From Congeria kusceri (lineage: Eukaryota > Mollusca > Bivalvia > Myida > Dreissenidae), in NCBI GenBank assembly GCA_027627225.1, contig CM051024.1, positions 77,737,504-77,801,503 on the forward strand: DNA of 64,000 bases. Reading direction: 5' to 3'. The translations under genes and the position numbers were made by a program. The notes below the pieces were generated by a model that ran no database searches, was not told the origin of the DNA, and saw only the letters and a program-made list of their open reading frames with translations. Positions within the stretch are counted from its first letter, which is position 1. Every line of letters starts with the position of its first letter. Below are positions 45,584 through 59,407 of this stretch, in pieces.

Positions 45584-45708
45584 ATATGAGGCGTGTCGAG
45601 GGAAAACTGGGCTTAATGCACATGCATCAAGTGTCGTCCCAGATTAACCTGTGATGTGTTTTACGCACCTGCATTAAAGTGTGAGCTCACATGACACGTC
45701 TCATATAA
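45584..45708. mobile_element. Foldback MITE, short deleted copy
   Basis: Family ends are present (ATATGAGGCGTGTCGAGGGA / CATGACACGTCTCATATAA) but the centre is missing. Confidence 0.75.
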
Positions 45709-46077
45709 TTTAACCTATGTTGATCTATTAATAGGATAAAAACTACATGATAAACATATCAAATGCTATTTTATAGTTTATGTAAAACAGAGCCAAATAT
45801 CTACTGGCACACAACTTAGTCGTGAAAGCATACTTTATTACAACAGTTACACATATCAGTTAAATGCGACTGTAAATGATAGTCAAAATGCAAACAAGAA
45901 GATTGTCTAGTTGGTTACAGTAACTTGTCTGTAACTAAATGCAAGCTAATTATGGTAACGCATTAAACTTTTTAACAGACGACACAACACAGTGTTCAAC
46001 ATCGACAAGAAGAGTGATAACCCGTTTAAATCGAAGAAGTTAGAACATAAGTTCGATGTGAATTGGGCAACAATCCC

Positions 46078-46161
46078 TGACACGACATGATCAGGTTTAG
46101 CATCTGGATGGAGCAAACATGACACGACACGATCAGGTTTAGCATCTGGATGGAGCAAACA
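46078..46161. repeat. 42-bp tandem repeat, two copies
   Basis: TGACACGACATGATCAGGTT..GGATGGAGCAAACA repeated once with a single T/C difference. Confidence 0.9.
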
Positions 46162-46428
46162 TTGATAGGATATTTCACTTACAATTAATTAACAGTAAAT
46201 CCTCGACCAGTCAGAACTCCACCATTGCATGACAGTTTCTGCAAACAGATGGCCACAAGGCTGTATTGTACAGTCAACATTTAAATGTCAAACCAAAAGA
46301 AATGAATTGATTTGTGTGTGTCTTCAAACACATGTCAAATTACTCAAAAGAGACTTGATGGAAACATTTAGTTGGACATCATGGCCGATTTTTTAGATGG
46401 TAAAAACATTTCTACGGGGTGTTACCTG

Positions 46429-46504
46429 TTAGAGTGAGCTCCCTTGTTAGTCCGTTTGAGTGAGCTCCCTTGTTAGTCCTTAGAGTGAGCTCCCCTGTTA
46501 ATCC
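46429..46504. repeat. 26-bp tandem repeat, three copies
   Basis: Units around GAGTGAGCTCCCTTGTTAGT at 46432, 46458 and 46483. On the minus strand each unit gives ACTAAC or a TTAAC variant. Confidence 0.9.
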
Positions 46505-49180
46505 ACACTGTAGGCAAGTGGTTAGTCGTGTGACAGGTCCAACATGGTGCAAAGTCCAGCGGTTTTGCCAGTAGGTGTTAATCAATTAGCAATCAAGAGT
46601 GACAACCACTGTGCACTATATACACACTACCACTGTCCACTCTGGCAAATCTATACAAAAGCAGGTTACATAACTTGTACAAAATTACCATGCAAGTGCT
46701 AATTTTTTCAGAGAAAAGAACTAAAGCAAAATTTGCAGCTCTCTATTATCATACGTCCCTCATTTCAAATACTGTTAATAAAGCATATACCCTTTCTAAG
46801 TGATGACTGGTCATTTCCATTGTTAATAGTGTACACCATGAGTTAGTAAGGAAAAGGAAAAAAGGTTAGCAATGATAATCTTTATTGCTGTTTTTATGAC
46901 AAATATAATATAAAGGCTACATGAAAAAAAATTCCCAGGGTTCACGAAAAGTCCAGCTACTATGTAAAATATGAAATAACAGACAACACAAGAATATATA
47001 TCAAACAAAATATATACCAATAATAGGTGGGGTTTGAGTTGTAAGAGATTCACCAATACATTTTGTGACACACACACAGAATACTCTTTGACCAACTGCA
47101 TAAATGGGTTGTGTCACCATTCATTACGAACATATTTAATTTAAATTACGTTAAAAAGAAGCAAAATTAGAATAATATGATGCAAACTTTAAAAAAAAAT
47201 TGCGCCAAAATGATGTCCACTCCAATAGGTTTACAAAATGTTTGTAAAAATATATCTGCTAACAGCCAAGTAAGGTCTTTACCGAGTGGTAAGTATATAT
47301 CCAGAAGATTGTGGAAAATGCATATTTATGTGGGGTGGGGCATGTTATATTTGTTAGTACAATGAAATTCAAGTATATTTCACACGACAAAAGCTAGTGC
47401 TGTGTACAATAAAAACGACATGCTGGTTTAGTAAGGCACTACAAATAATCTCTTTAGATGATCGTACCCTTCCACTATCATACAGGCATAAAAAAATTAG
47501 AAATCTGAGAAAATGAAAGCATGACGTATAATAACAAATCCATTAAGATTATATATCCCGGTCGATGCATTATTATGTTTTGTTCCATAACAGAAGTTAA
47601 CTAACAAAATACAAAGAACATTTAAAGTTAAGACAAAATTATGTACATATGAAAACAAGAATAACAAGTAAATGCATGTACAACAATATATAAAGAAGAT
47701 CTATATATAACAACTACAAATACAAAGTTCTTGTGCTGATATAATCTCAGGAACATGAAACAATCCATATACCTCAAAAGCATAATTTTCCTTTCAACCT
47801 CCATGTTTTGCAGGTTTCGGACAAACTGCTCAACCTTTAAATAACAGTACGTTTCTAAAGAGTTAACACCGTAAAAGGGAAAATAAAATAGCCAACCACT
47901 GAATGAGAGCTATATAAAACCACATATAGTTTATATCAATAAACTTTTATTTTCAACTTTTAGAAAGTCACTGAATGGTCAAATTATAATTTTGCTTTAG
48001 CCTTACATTTTCTTTTTTTTCCGAGACATGATACACTGATTTTTTTTAAGACAGTGATTTCTAAAAACTTAAACATAATTTGGGGAAGTTACCACTGACA
48101 TATAATTGCCAACAAATTCAATAGACGCTACTGAATGGCCAATATCTTTTTGTAAAACATTATTCATTACGTGTAATTTATTAAGCAAAAGCAACAGTTG
48201 TTCAGCAAGTTTGTCTCATATAATAGACACTTAAATGAGTATTTTATGATGACCAGAGTAAACCAAAGTTCCTCTTTCAGTAAAGTGAGTATTAAAACAG
48301 GTACTGAAAATTATTTTTCTAACAGCATCAAATGCACACAAAGTAGGAAGACTTCACAACATGGAGACATTAAAGCACATCAATTCTGTTTTCTGATATA
48401 TGAAAGAAATGCATAGCAAGTGGAAATCTATGTAAAAACAACACACAACAACATGAATATTTGAAATTGTATAAAAATATTATTATCACATTTCTCTTCC
48501 TTTCTTTTTTCAACAGCAGTAGAATCTTTAAGCTTTGCATCACAGCAGTAATAAACTTTTGTTAATCAATCATATTCACAAATATTAGTCCCAAGTCTGT
48601 CTTACTTACAGCACTGTGGCTATTTAAATTTTGATATGTTTGCTTATGGACGGGTCAATATTTCATATATCTTTACTAACAACAAGATGCATATACTTCT
48701 TTTGATAAATGTTTCAGTGCTAAGATTTTAATCCTCTCCGACACATACCTAACAGACACTGGACTAATTTGAAATCTAAGACATTAAAATGTTGTATAAA
48801 CTTTTTGAAACTATGCACTTTAGAACATGCAATGATATGTGAACAATTTAACCATGAAAATGCAACACCTCACACATATATAGTCTAGTTAATCACATGT
48901 ATACGCTATTAAACTCACAAAACATTATGAAGTCATCAAAATACAAATATCTCTGAAGTATTACTCTGAGTTAACCGATACGAGTGCAAGAGGCAAGTCG
49001 GCCTCTTCTAATATTATGCATTAGAACTAGTACACAACATTTTAGTATAAAACATTTCTACAAAAGATTAGCCCGATTTGCAGCTTTCCATTGTACGTTG
49101 TGCAATGTTAAATAAGCTAAATCTATTCATGGCATTAAAGCGGGATAAGTAACTGTACATGGTTTAAGTAGCAACACACA
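46505..49180. other. No recognised gene
   Basis: AT-rich sequence with no coding signal or clear repeat. Confidence 0.45.
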
Positions 49181-49448
49181 TTTGAGGCGTGTCGTGGTAA
49201 AACCAGGCTTAATGCATGTGCATAAAGTGTCGTCACGGATTAGACTGTGCAGTACCCACAGGCTAATCGGAGACGACACTTTCCGATTTTTAAATATTTT
49301 CTCCTCCAAGGAAACATAAATCCACTATAGGCAAAAAGTGTCGTCCCAGATTAGCCTGACCACAGATTAGCCAGATTAGCACAGGCTAATCCAGGACGAC
49401 ACTTTACGCACATGCATTAAAACTGATTTTCCCTCAACACGCCTCATT
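49181..49448. mobile_element. Foldback MITE
   Basis: GAGGCGTGTCGTGGTAAAAC at the left, the standard centre, and CCCTCAACACGCCTCAT at the right. A short duplicated AGATTAGCC block lies near 49345-49380. Confidence 0.85.
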
Positions 49449-49937
49449 TCTATTATATAAAAAAATACAGCATGCGAGACTAGCTCAATATCTGAGATTC
49501 TACTTTTACAAGAATATCTGTAGTAAAATTTGAGTATCAAAACTATTTTATGAATTATTTTGACCTTATAATCTCTTGAACACTTTTTAAGTTTTTTTGT
49601 TCATCGGGTGCATTAAAATGCAAAATGCAGTTGTTGTTTTTTGTTTTAAATCCTTCAATATTAAATATTAAAGTTCTTTAACGAACGTTTATCAAAATTA
49701 AAATTAACATATGAACTGTTAAATGAACAAAGATTGAGTTGCATAAAACATAACATACTATGTATAAAATTATAAATTGCAAACAAATTAACAGGATGAA
49801 ATACAGTAATATCAAAAAATGTATACCAACAAATATATCTACAAATTACAAAAAAACATGGGATATTATCCCAAAAATTCATTAATGGTGTAAACATGTT
49901 TCTGTTAATATCTCACTTTTTACAAACATAGAAAACT

Positions 49938-50342
49938 ATATGAGCCACGTCGTGGGAAAACCGGACTTAATGCATGTGCGTAAAGTGTCGTCCCGGATTA
50001 GCCTGTGCACTCTGCACAGGCAAATCCGGGATGGCACTTTCCGCTTTTATGGTATTTTCTGTTTCAAGGAAGTCTCTTCTAAACATAAATACACTGTAGG
50101 CAGAAAGTGCCGTCCTGGATTAGCCTTTGCGGACTGCACAGGCTAATCCGGGACGACACTTTACGCACATGCATCAAGTCCGCCTACAGTGGATTCATGT
50201 TTAGAAGAGACTTCATTGAAACAGAACATACCATAAAAGCGTAGTGCCGTCCTGGATTAGCCTGTGCGGACTGCACAGGCTAATTCGGCGACACTTTACG
50301 CACATGCATTAAGACCGGTTTTTTCACGACGCACCTCATATT
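49938..50342. mobile_element. Foldback MITE, compound (1.5 units)
   Basis: One full unit (ATATGAGCCACGTCGTGGGA onward to GGGACGACACTTTACGCACA) continues directly into a second half unit with an inverted centre (CTACAGTGGATTCATGTTTA) and a final ACGACGCACCTCATAT end. Confidence 0.85.
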
Positions 50343-50950
50343 TATTGCATAGCAACAGATAAATGCAATGTACAAAATCATAAAACAGCTTCGATTTCCT
50401 TACATACAGCGCTTTCTCTTATTAAAATAGTATTTCACTTAGTTCCAACTACTATAAGATTCTAATTTTGAATTTTGTTTCACAACTGGAACAAAGATTT
50501 AACAATGGTTTGCCGAAAAGCAAATGATACAAAATTATAGTTTAACACTAAATTTCTGTTAAAAGAGGCATTAAATAGCGATTAACAGAAACAAATAGCA
50601 CTTAGTAACACGTTACATATAAAAATAAATATCTTGAAAAATGTTCATCACATTTTAAGCCGGTTAGCTTGCATATGTGAATCTGTTAACTATTTTTCCG
50701 TGTTAAAAAATTAGCAAATGTGATTCTTCAATCGCACAAAATCCCAGTTAGTATGTACATTAGTGGGCAAGGCACATTAACAAGTAAAATGTCATTATTG
50801 GCACTTCGTAATGTAATCATGAACTTTAGCAATATAAATGGTTATATATAACATAGTCGCATATGCTATTCCAAACTGTAGTGTTAATAGTAACAACTGG
50901 CCACTACAAGAACAGTGCCTTTCATTGTAAAAACAAGAACTGCAAATCTC

Positions 50951-51088
50951 GGATCACCATTAGGTAAAGTTTGAACGTACCAGTTACTGTATCGCATAAA
51001 AAACATAATAATCATGGTTTTATCACCATTAGGTAGTTTGAAAGTACCAGTTACTGTATCGCATAAAAAACATAATAATCATGGTTTT
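50951..51088. repeat. ~70-bp tandem repeat, two copies
   Basis: ATCACCATTAGGTA..CCAGTTACTGTATCGCATAA..ATAATCATGGTTTT occurs twice; the second copy is 4 bp shorter. Confidence 0.9.
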
Positions 51089-51464
51089 GTACAGATTAAT
51101 AGCTTTGAAAATCAATTTAGAGCGCCAAAATAAACAGAATAATTGACGCTTAGAACTGTAAGTTGTTCAGTTTGCAGCAAGCTTTCAGATATTGTGCCGC
51201 TATTTTTAAAAGATCTAATAATGAAATTCCTGTTAATGTTCCACTGTTATTCGAAGCATTTAACTACTACGCTAGAGAAGCAGTCAGTTACAACATGCTA
51301 GCTCCCCAATGGCTTTCGAAGATTTGCAGTCGTTTCCATGGAAGACAGTTAGTGAGCATCGACTCTTATTTCTATAAACAGTGTACAATGGTTAACAAAA
51401 CAGGACCATAGCTATCAAGTCAAACGTCGTCACAAGCGCCATCATCGAAACTATGCGATCACAT

Positions 51465-51580
51465 GACCACCGAAGGAATTTCCTGGATAAGCCGGTGCAG
51501 AGAAAGCGTGTAGATTTCTATTGGTTATCCTTCTTTATAAAAGACAACGGACCGTTCATATCGACAAGACTCGGACACAT
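51465..51580 (+). promoter_or_regulatory. Possible TATA promoter, no gene attached
   Basis: GATCACATGACCACC (about 51468-51482) precedes TTTATAAAAG (51532-51541) in a region with more GC than its surroundings. No start codon or first exon with coding content follows, so this is weak. Confidence 0.2.
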
Positions 51581-51589
51581 CATTTGTAT

Positions 51590-54500
51590 TGCTTTAGTAT
51601 ACGACGGGACGCCTGTTTGAACTGAAGTCTGCGCCCAGGAGATGTTAGAAGGCAGCTGAAGAATTAGTAAAAATAAAAAGAGAACGTTAGTGTAATATGG
51701 CTACAATATACACCATAACTGCCAACAACTAGGGGACAATAAGAAAAGCTTCCAGTCTTCTTGATCGTGCATTCAGGTTTTCAAAAACCAGTTGATTTTC
51801 AAACTGCTTATGAAATTGATTTCTTTTAATTTTGTGAACTGCTGGAAAAGGGTAACAACTCTCTAGTGTAGTAGTGGTAGAACACATTACGTTAATACAA
51901 ACAGTATTACAGGTATTGTTAACACGGAAGTATTTCAATAAGGTGTCCCCAAAGTTGACAGCATGCATGGAATGTAAAAATCAATGTTACATCATAAATG
52001 GCATTCAAGTCAAGGACAAAAAGTCTTGTTATATTAAGGTCTGTTATACCCAAAAGGCAGAACCATCTCCTGAATGCTGATTAAAGTGTGTGCAGAGTTT
52101 TAGGTATAAATAACCATGCTTTAGCATAAAATTACATGCTGTACGGTGTTAAGACCAGGAGAGAACGATTAATACTTGTTTCTAGATGAACAAATGTAGA
52201 AATACAGGGATTGCATTTTTAAGTTATCTTTTTTTAGGTTTCTATATTACTTTGAGTATTTGAAAGTTTTACTAAGCTTAAAGATATTGTTTTAATATCA
52301 TAATTAAATGATGGGAGTTGTAATTTCCGTTATTTTATCTAGTGCATTTCATTGGTTTTAAGCTTACTAGTGAATATCTTAATAAAAAACTTTTTTCAGC
52401 AAAGAAATGAAAGCAAAGAGCATAATCAGACTCGATATTGTTATCTTATCTTATTAATATTGTTTTTACAACTTTAAAAGTACTACACACCTGGGAAATA
52501 ATGCAGGATCCTCAACTTTCCTTAAGGATAAATGCACAACAAAACTGTGGTTAGATTACGAGTATATAAACTATGCAAAACTTCATAGATATACAGAACT
52601 CCTACTTAAAGAAGATGAGATGTGTAGGAAATGAAAAGCGTGTGGTGGGGAAAGGGAAAATTGAAAACTCTATTCAGCGTATAACTTGAATTAGTATAAA
52701 TGACCTTGACAAAATATAATCTATAAGTAAATGTAATCAATGTCTGTTCAAAATTATTATTAAAGGAATATCTTTAAACTTGCATGTCTATTTTTATTAG
52801 AACCCAAAATTGTTAAAATGACATAAAAAATCATTTTCCCAAATGTTATATCAGTAAATTTCACTATGAAAGTATATGCCTTACATTGACTTAAATCACT
52901 TTGGCTAAACTGTAAGCAATGGGCTAACAAATTCTCAACATATTTGTCTTCAAATATTTCTTAAATTTATTTATTTATAATTCGAACGAAAACAGCAAAG
53001 TTTTGCGAAAGTAATATTTTGGTTAAGAGTTATGCGAATGGAAATGGATAAATTTAACCGGTTAGAAGGGTCTAACCTCACTGCGACAGGAACATGTTAA
53101 TTAACTTAAAATTAAAAGGTGGCAAATTTGCATGAAAGCACATACTTCACCCAACGCAAAGCTGATTATAAAACAAAATGGGCAAGTAATGTACAGCAAT
53201 AAAAATCGTTTTAGTTGATTTGGTTATGTGAGTGACATAAAACGTCCAGTAAAATGGCTATTGTTTTAATCTGAATATTAGTTCTCATTCTAAACATATA
53301 CACGTGTCCATATATAGATATCCACATATATACGTACAGCATAAAACAAAAACAAGCTTTTATTATATCGGACTCGAGTCTAGAATTTTGAGTTTGAAAT
53401 CTCCCCAAGTTTTAAAACAATTAGTTGGCAGATAAGCATAAAAACATTTACACATCAGTAGATTTCAGTAAGAGCAACGTATCTCTAATAGTAAACAGGG
53501 ACGGTTAAATGGTCAAAAAGTAGTCTATGTTTGATTAATTTTGGAAGAAATAATAAATTCTCAGCACAACTTTAATCCACAAACAGGTTAGTAATGCCTT
53601 ATTAGTAATATACATATAAATATAGAGACCTAGTGAAATTATGACACTGAAATACAGTGAAGATTGGCCATGGACGAATGAATCATTTTCAAAATGAAAC
53701 TACGGATTAACTAGTGCATCGCAAGTAGCAGTTTTATATCGTCTGGATAACCAAATAAGTGATATTAGCAATGATTAATCAATTAATGCAACATAACAAC
53801 ATCTACCAGACAAGTGCTTAAAACTCTGTAAGCGAGGAAGGTTTTGTTCGGTTTTAATAGGATTACTGTCTGACAAACCCTCGTATATGGAACTATATTA
53901 GTGCTAGAGTAAACAATAATTATCTATAACAAAGGCATGTCTATAAATACGTCAACCAACACCAATTAATTCCCTTTCTCACACACAATCACTCTCACAG
54001 TTAAAAATGTAATTCACCATGACACATGTGTAAGTACTTCTGAGATGAAAAAAATATAATGTACATAATAAAATATTACACAAATATAATATAAATTAAG
54101 CAGTCAACATAAAATAATTGAATGGGGGATTGGGATGCTATGGGTATACAGTGTTCAATAGTCTATAGCCATCATTTTCAGATGTCATCAATGGCACCTG
54201 CGAACTTTTCAATTTTTAATTCTTCGTAAGTGAAACAAGAACGTTTACAATTACATAGCAAATTTAATTCATATAGCGGTACTCCTGTGGTATTGTCATT
54301 ATTAAATTTTGTGGTATACCACATACCATGTGATATTGCCAGACAGACGAGTATCCTCAACGATTTCGAGTTTTTCTGGATGACAATTTCTCGTCTAAGA
54401 ACAAGGTCTGGATGTTTCACCAAAATGGGAATAAATAATTAGGACACACAAACTTCTTCAGTCAGATTCAAAGTTTTATTCATTCTTGCACATGGAACAT

Positions 54501-56160
54501 AAATTGCACATTTACATGAAAATCTGCTAATATTATGAACATGAGATTTTACAATGATTGTTTTGATTCACCATACGATTGTCCACAGTACACTAGCAAC
54601 ATTTATAAATTCCCTCAACAGCGAAAAGAAAATATTTAAAATATACAAGTTTAAATAAAAATGTCCGTAACAACTGCGAATGTACTTAAACTGGAATGTT
54701 TCAAAATAAAATATAAAACGAAAAAGATAATCAATTATAAAACAAAACACCGATTAAATGCATATATTGGAAGATAAAAAAAGCGACAAACATTTATAAA
54801 CAAAAATATGACAAAAATGCAAATACCACGAACTGAATTATGAAAATATAAACCTTGTACACGTACACATTCTCACAACTTCACGCTATACTTTCACGCT
54901 TCAACAACATACACAAGCGCTCAGACTATAGACAACTTAGCTATAAATAGCTCAATACTAAGAAAACGTATTCGTCTGAAGATGAAAATGAAAGTATGGC
55001 AAACAAATCCGTGGAATGAATATGGGACTATTTCAGTTTGTTTTGGACTGGATTTATATGTATATTACATCGGTATAACAAGACAAATACCTTAAGGATT
55101 GAGTCATATAATACATAAGGAATACATTTTGCTTTATCACGTGCCAATTTTTGCTGACTCATCAGCAATTTAATACAAAATGGTATAATAAAATCATCAG
55201 ACTGTAAAACAAGAGTCATGTAAACAAATACAACAATCATGTAAAATTGCTGAAAAAAGAAAGTATAATTATCATACAATAACTACTGCTCACCTGAGTG
55301 AACTATTTTTTTAAAATCAATTTAAATAACTTTTAGGTATAGCATGAATATGCATCATAAGATTAATCATGGCATAGATTTAAATTTATACAACCCAAAG
55401 ACACAACATTGTGTAGAAATTTTACTGACAAACACACTTATATTTAATGAATGAAGAGGTTAATTAATTGATGTTCTGTATATACACTGTAACAAGAAGC
55501 CATGAATGTAAAATACAGAATATCTCAAAGATGTGTGTAGTTACTTATAGAATGTACTCTAGATGGAAATAGACACAATGATTAAAGTCTATTTTTACAT
55601 ACCAACACAGTTGATGCAATATTCAGTTATATAGATGCAATTTAAATATTATTTCCAGAGGTACACTAGCAACCAGTTGGGACAAATCTCAAGTTGCCAA
55701 GCGGACACAGAGTGATCACAATCCAGACCCCTTTGCAAGACCATCTTCCAAAGGCGTACCACACAATACTACACGGTCTGAGCCATGCAGATCTACGAGT
55801 ATCGAGTCAGTGTTTCTGTTGCTTGTGAACGTCTTTACTTGGCACATATTTATATTCAAGCCTGACTGAGCCGAGAGCTTCTGCCAATAGCGCAAGACTG
55901 TTTTACAAAGTAGATGCAATTCTTTGGCAACTTATGGAAAAATTGTGTGGTTAGTGATTTAACCATGGGACTTTATTAGAAACATTTCACCAAAGCACTA
56001 ATGTATATTAATAACAACTGTATGCCTCATTACTACAAGTCTACTTGCACATGGGTATGGGAATGTTTTAAATTGCCAAATTTCTTCAATATCATAAAAT
56101 TCCTTTACAACTTACAATCACCTTAAAGATGAGCCACTAAACCAGTAACGGGCACTAATT
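51590..56160. other. No recognised gene
   Basis: Mostly AT-rich. A GC-richer block at 55690-55920 has an open minus-strand frame of 67 codons (containing GSDRVVLCGTPLEDGLAKGS) that I do not recognise. If the Quaking-like transcript extends this far, the block would be untranslated. Confidence 0.4.
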
Positions 56161-56166
56161 GTGTTC

Positions 56167-56292
56167 GTATTTGTTATTTGTGTTGCCCTACAGTGTTGTA
56201 CAATGTTTGTATTTGTTATTTGTGTTGCCCTACAGTGTTGTACAATGTTTGTATTTGTTATTTGTGTTGCCCTACAGTGTTGAACAATGTTT
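56167..56292. repeat. 42-bp tandem repeat, three copies
   Basis: GTATTTGTTATTTGTGTTGC..CAGTGTTGTACAATGTTT repeats with an exact 42-bp period. The period is a multiple of three, so both strands stay open; the frames are an artefact of the repeat. Confidence 0.92.
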
Positions 56293-56299
56293 GTATTTT

Positions 56300-59200
56300 C
56301 ACTCCCAGCTAACAATAACTGTTAACGTTTTCCCAAAGGATTTCTCAAAGTGCATTAACTCTAAAAGTTAATCTCTCACATAAAATGTTTCTGTGTTTCA
56401 GATCAGTGCTAGACCACTGGCCACAGGCCAAGGAGATTACATTAAGTCATGTAGAATTTAATACAACCTGGCAGTAAGCACTTGCGCCAGTTTCTGACAT
56501 GTGTTCCGGTCAATAGATTCTATTTAAATAATTTCAGTGACGACAAAACTGTTCATGAAGCTGTGTTTATACAGTGTGCAACCATTATTGAAATTATGCT
56601 GCAGTTGTTAGTGAGCGGTGACAAAACAGTGTATTACTGTATTGTTTAACAATCAGCAGTGACCATGGTTTTAGAGCAAATGATGGTAGCAGCTAAAGTA
56701 GTCAACACAAATGTGCCTTGTAAATATATCACAGCCCATAAAATAACTGAAGACACATTCTCACAGATTTGATGCCTCAGACCTTGATGACTGCCACAGT
56801 CAATAAAAAGATACCAAAGTTCTCTCCCTTTGATAAAGTAAAGACTTGTTAGTTCACTCAGCAAACATTTTAAAGTTTGTTTACTTCATAAAAAAACATA
56901 AACAAACTTGAAGGTAGACACAAATGTGGGAAATGTAAATTTCATATTGCACTTTCTAAAAAAATGTAAAAGTGTTAACTATTATAATAAACTTATTAAT
57001 GCGTCACTGGTTAAGGAAAATCACGACAATGTTATCAAATGGAGCGAAATGCAGGTAAAAAGACAAAGTTTGTGCATTTTCATGAAAATGCGTGACCCGA
57101 CCATGGCAGCCAACAGTATACAATATAAGTCAGACAAAGTGAACGTCTGACTTATCATAAACTAACCTTCCAATTTATTATGGAAGAGAAACCCTTACCC
57201 CGTAAGGGTGTTCCCGTACTCCGGCTAAAGTTCGGCGAATTTTCGGGACGGCACCTAAAAATGGCAGCATGTAGCGGGTGTCTAAAGAACGGACAAATGG
57301 AATTGCATACCATGATAGGCTCTAGAACAGTTAATACTAAACATAAGTGAATTAAAGAGGGCTTGAACATCCATTGAATGCATTATTATTGACATAAATA
57401 TCCATGAATATAAACCAGTCAGATTTGAACCAGAGAAAAAACTAGTCACCTTCAAATATATTTACATTAATACAACGTCCCTAGAAGTTTGCTCTGTTTG
57501 TACTTTTTTTCTACTCTAAAAATTGCAAGGTTAATTGGTTAATATTGTGTGCATCATTCGCAAACTGTGCATTGTTTCCCTCCAAAAAGTGACCTTGACC
57601 TTCAAGCCCTCAGGTTAAACACAGCTCCTGGATTAATAACGGTATACATTTTTACATTTTTTAATATTAATTTGATGCAATTTTAGGTTTTAACTTACAG
57701 TTGTGCTAAATAATTTACAGATATAATTTATATTGAATAAATATTTATAGTCCTTGGTTTTGGACTTGGCTGGTGGACATCACAAACAAATTTAATAAAT
57801 AAATTCCAGAACCCTTGAAGAGTCTGGAATGTTGTTAATTAGTGTTAAAATATAGACGCCTATAACACAACATGAATACACAATGTTATTGTAATACTCT
57901 TATTATATAAACAATAATAATTGTTTTCAAACTTTGTACACCAGACTTAAAAGCAGTAACAGATTAAGAAAGACTCAAACCTGCCTTTGTGTTCAGTAAT
58001 CTGTAAGCTAGATTATAGCTGATTAAGCGTGTACATGTTTGGAATGAATGCAAATGTCCGAATTTTAACCAAATCTTTGCAACTCTGAATATAATCTGGG
58101 TTTCAGATCATCAAAAACAATATATTTGGGTTTCAGATCATCAAAACAATGTCCCCAGCTCTTTATAATAGCAATCTTCAAGACAATAACTCCCATCTTT
58201 GGGGAGATATGCAAGTATCATATTCTGTAATTTAATTCCTACTGTAACAAATGGGTATTTATCCCAGTCAGAAAAGTTGTTACAATGAGCATTTTTAAGA
58301 TACAAAAAACAAGTCAAGCTTTTCAACTATTTACTGAATGCCAGGTCTTTACCCATGAAATGTCTATTGTATGAAGTATGTACAAATTGTTTATCATCAC
58401 GCTGTCTAAAACATGTATAAAGTTTTCGTCCATTATTACCAAATTCTTCAGGCAAAACCAGATATGTGGCGCGTCGTGGGAAAACCGGACTTAATACATG
58501 TGCGTAAAGTGTCGTCCCAGATTAGCCTGTGCAGTCCGCACAGGCTAATCCAGGACGGCACTTTCCGCTGTAATTTTATTTTCTGTTTCAAGGAAGTCCC
58601 TTCTAAACATAAATCCACTGTAGGCGGAAAGTGCGGACTGCACAGGCTAATCCGGGACGACACTTGACGCACATGCATTAAGTCCACTTTTCCCATGACG
58701 CACCTCATATGTTCTATCAAGTTCTATCAACAATGCTTAATTATCTGGGCTTCTTTTTGCGATAAATATTATGAATAAGACTCCTACTTAACTTTAACAT
58801 GAATTTACATTTCTTGTTCTTTGAATCGTTTCAATTATTTGCCTTCAAACAATTTTAAGTATCATTTTTATAACCAACTTAATTCAACAATTTTTCTAAA
58901 TTTTTCTCGTATTTTATGCAACACAGAACAATTTAAAAGGAACTTTTGTAGATTTGTATGTTGTTTTTTTTTAAGACCAGGAGACTGTGTGCAGAAAAAC
59001 GACTGCAAAATAAGCAATGATATTAATCACTACATACACATTATATTATAGAAACTGTAAAAAGCAAGAATTATTGGTAAACAGGTTAAAACTTGTAATC
59101 CTCTATGTAAACCAAATCTCCACCACCAAAATGGACACATTAATCACGATTAATTCCTAGTTACAACAAAGTAAAGGGAAACTGTTTTTAAGTGATGGGG

Positions 59201-59380
59201 TTAACTTCGTTAAGATTTCTTTGTGGGGGTTATGAAAAAATATAATCACTATTAATAATATTATTCAGAGTACAGCAGTTCAGTGAGTGAGCCACATTTA
59301 CCCACATTGCGCCCGTGGGTCGATGGACCTTAAGCTTATTGCACAGTAGGGAGAGGACGTAAGAACCATCGATCTTTGAA
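56300..59380 (-). other. Downstream flank, probably 3' UTR of the Quaking-like gene
   Basis: Follows the minus-strand stop at 59382. No coding signal. Members of the Quaking family usually have long 3' UTRs, but the poly(A) site cannot be fixed here. A foldback MITE lies within (58462-58711). Confidence 0.35.
58462..58711. mobile_element. Foldback MITE
   Basis: ATATGTGGCGCGTCGTGGGA at the left, TCCCATGACGCACCTCATAT at the right, and the standard centre. Confidence 0.88.
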
Positions 59381-59381
59381 T

Positions 59382-59407
59382 CTATAAATTTCTCTTCCAT
59401 TTTTTAC
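59382..59407 (-). CDS. Quaking-like gene, probable last coding exon (short basic tail)
   Basis: On the minus strand the acceptor TTTGTTTATACAG is followed by an exon whose first two bases complete a Gly codon with the preceding exon, then KKWKRNL and TAG. The phase fits the donor at 60233. Quaking/How isoforms differ just by such short alternative C-termini, which set nuclear or cytoplasmic location. This tail is basic. The call rests on splice phase and position only, and other last exons may exist. Confidence 0.45.

Noticed and set aside
55690..55920. 67-aa minus-strand ORF as a gene
   Set aside because: The composition is somewhat protein-like, but no start context, splice sites or family match could be supported.
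56118..56371. Repeat proteins on both strands
   Set aside because: A 42-bp tandem repeat with a period divisible by three keeps frames open on both strands by chance.
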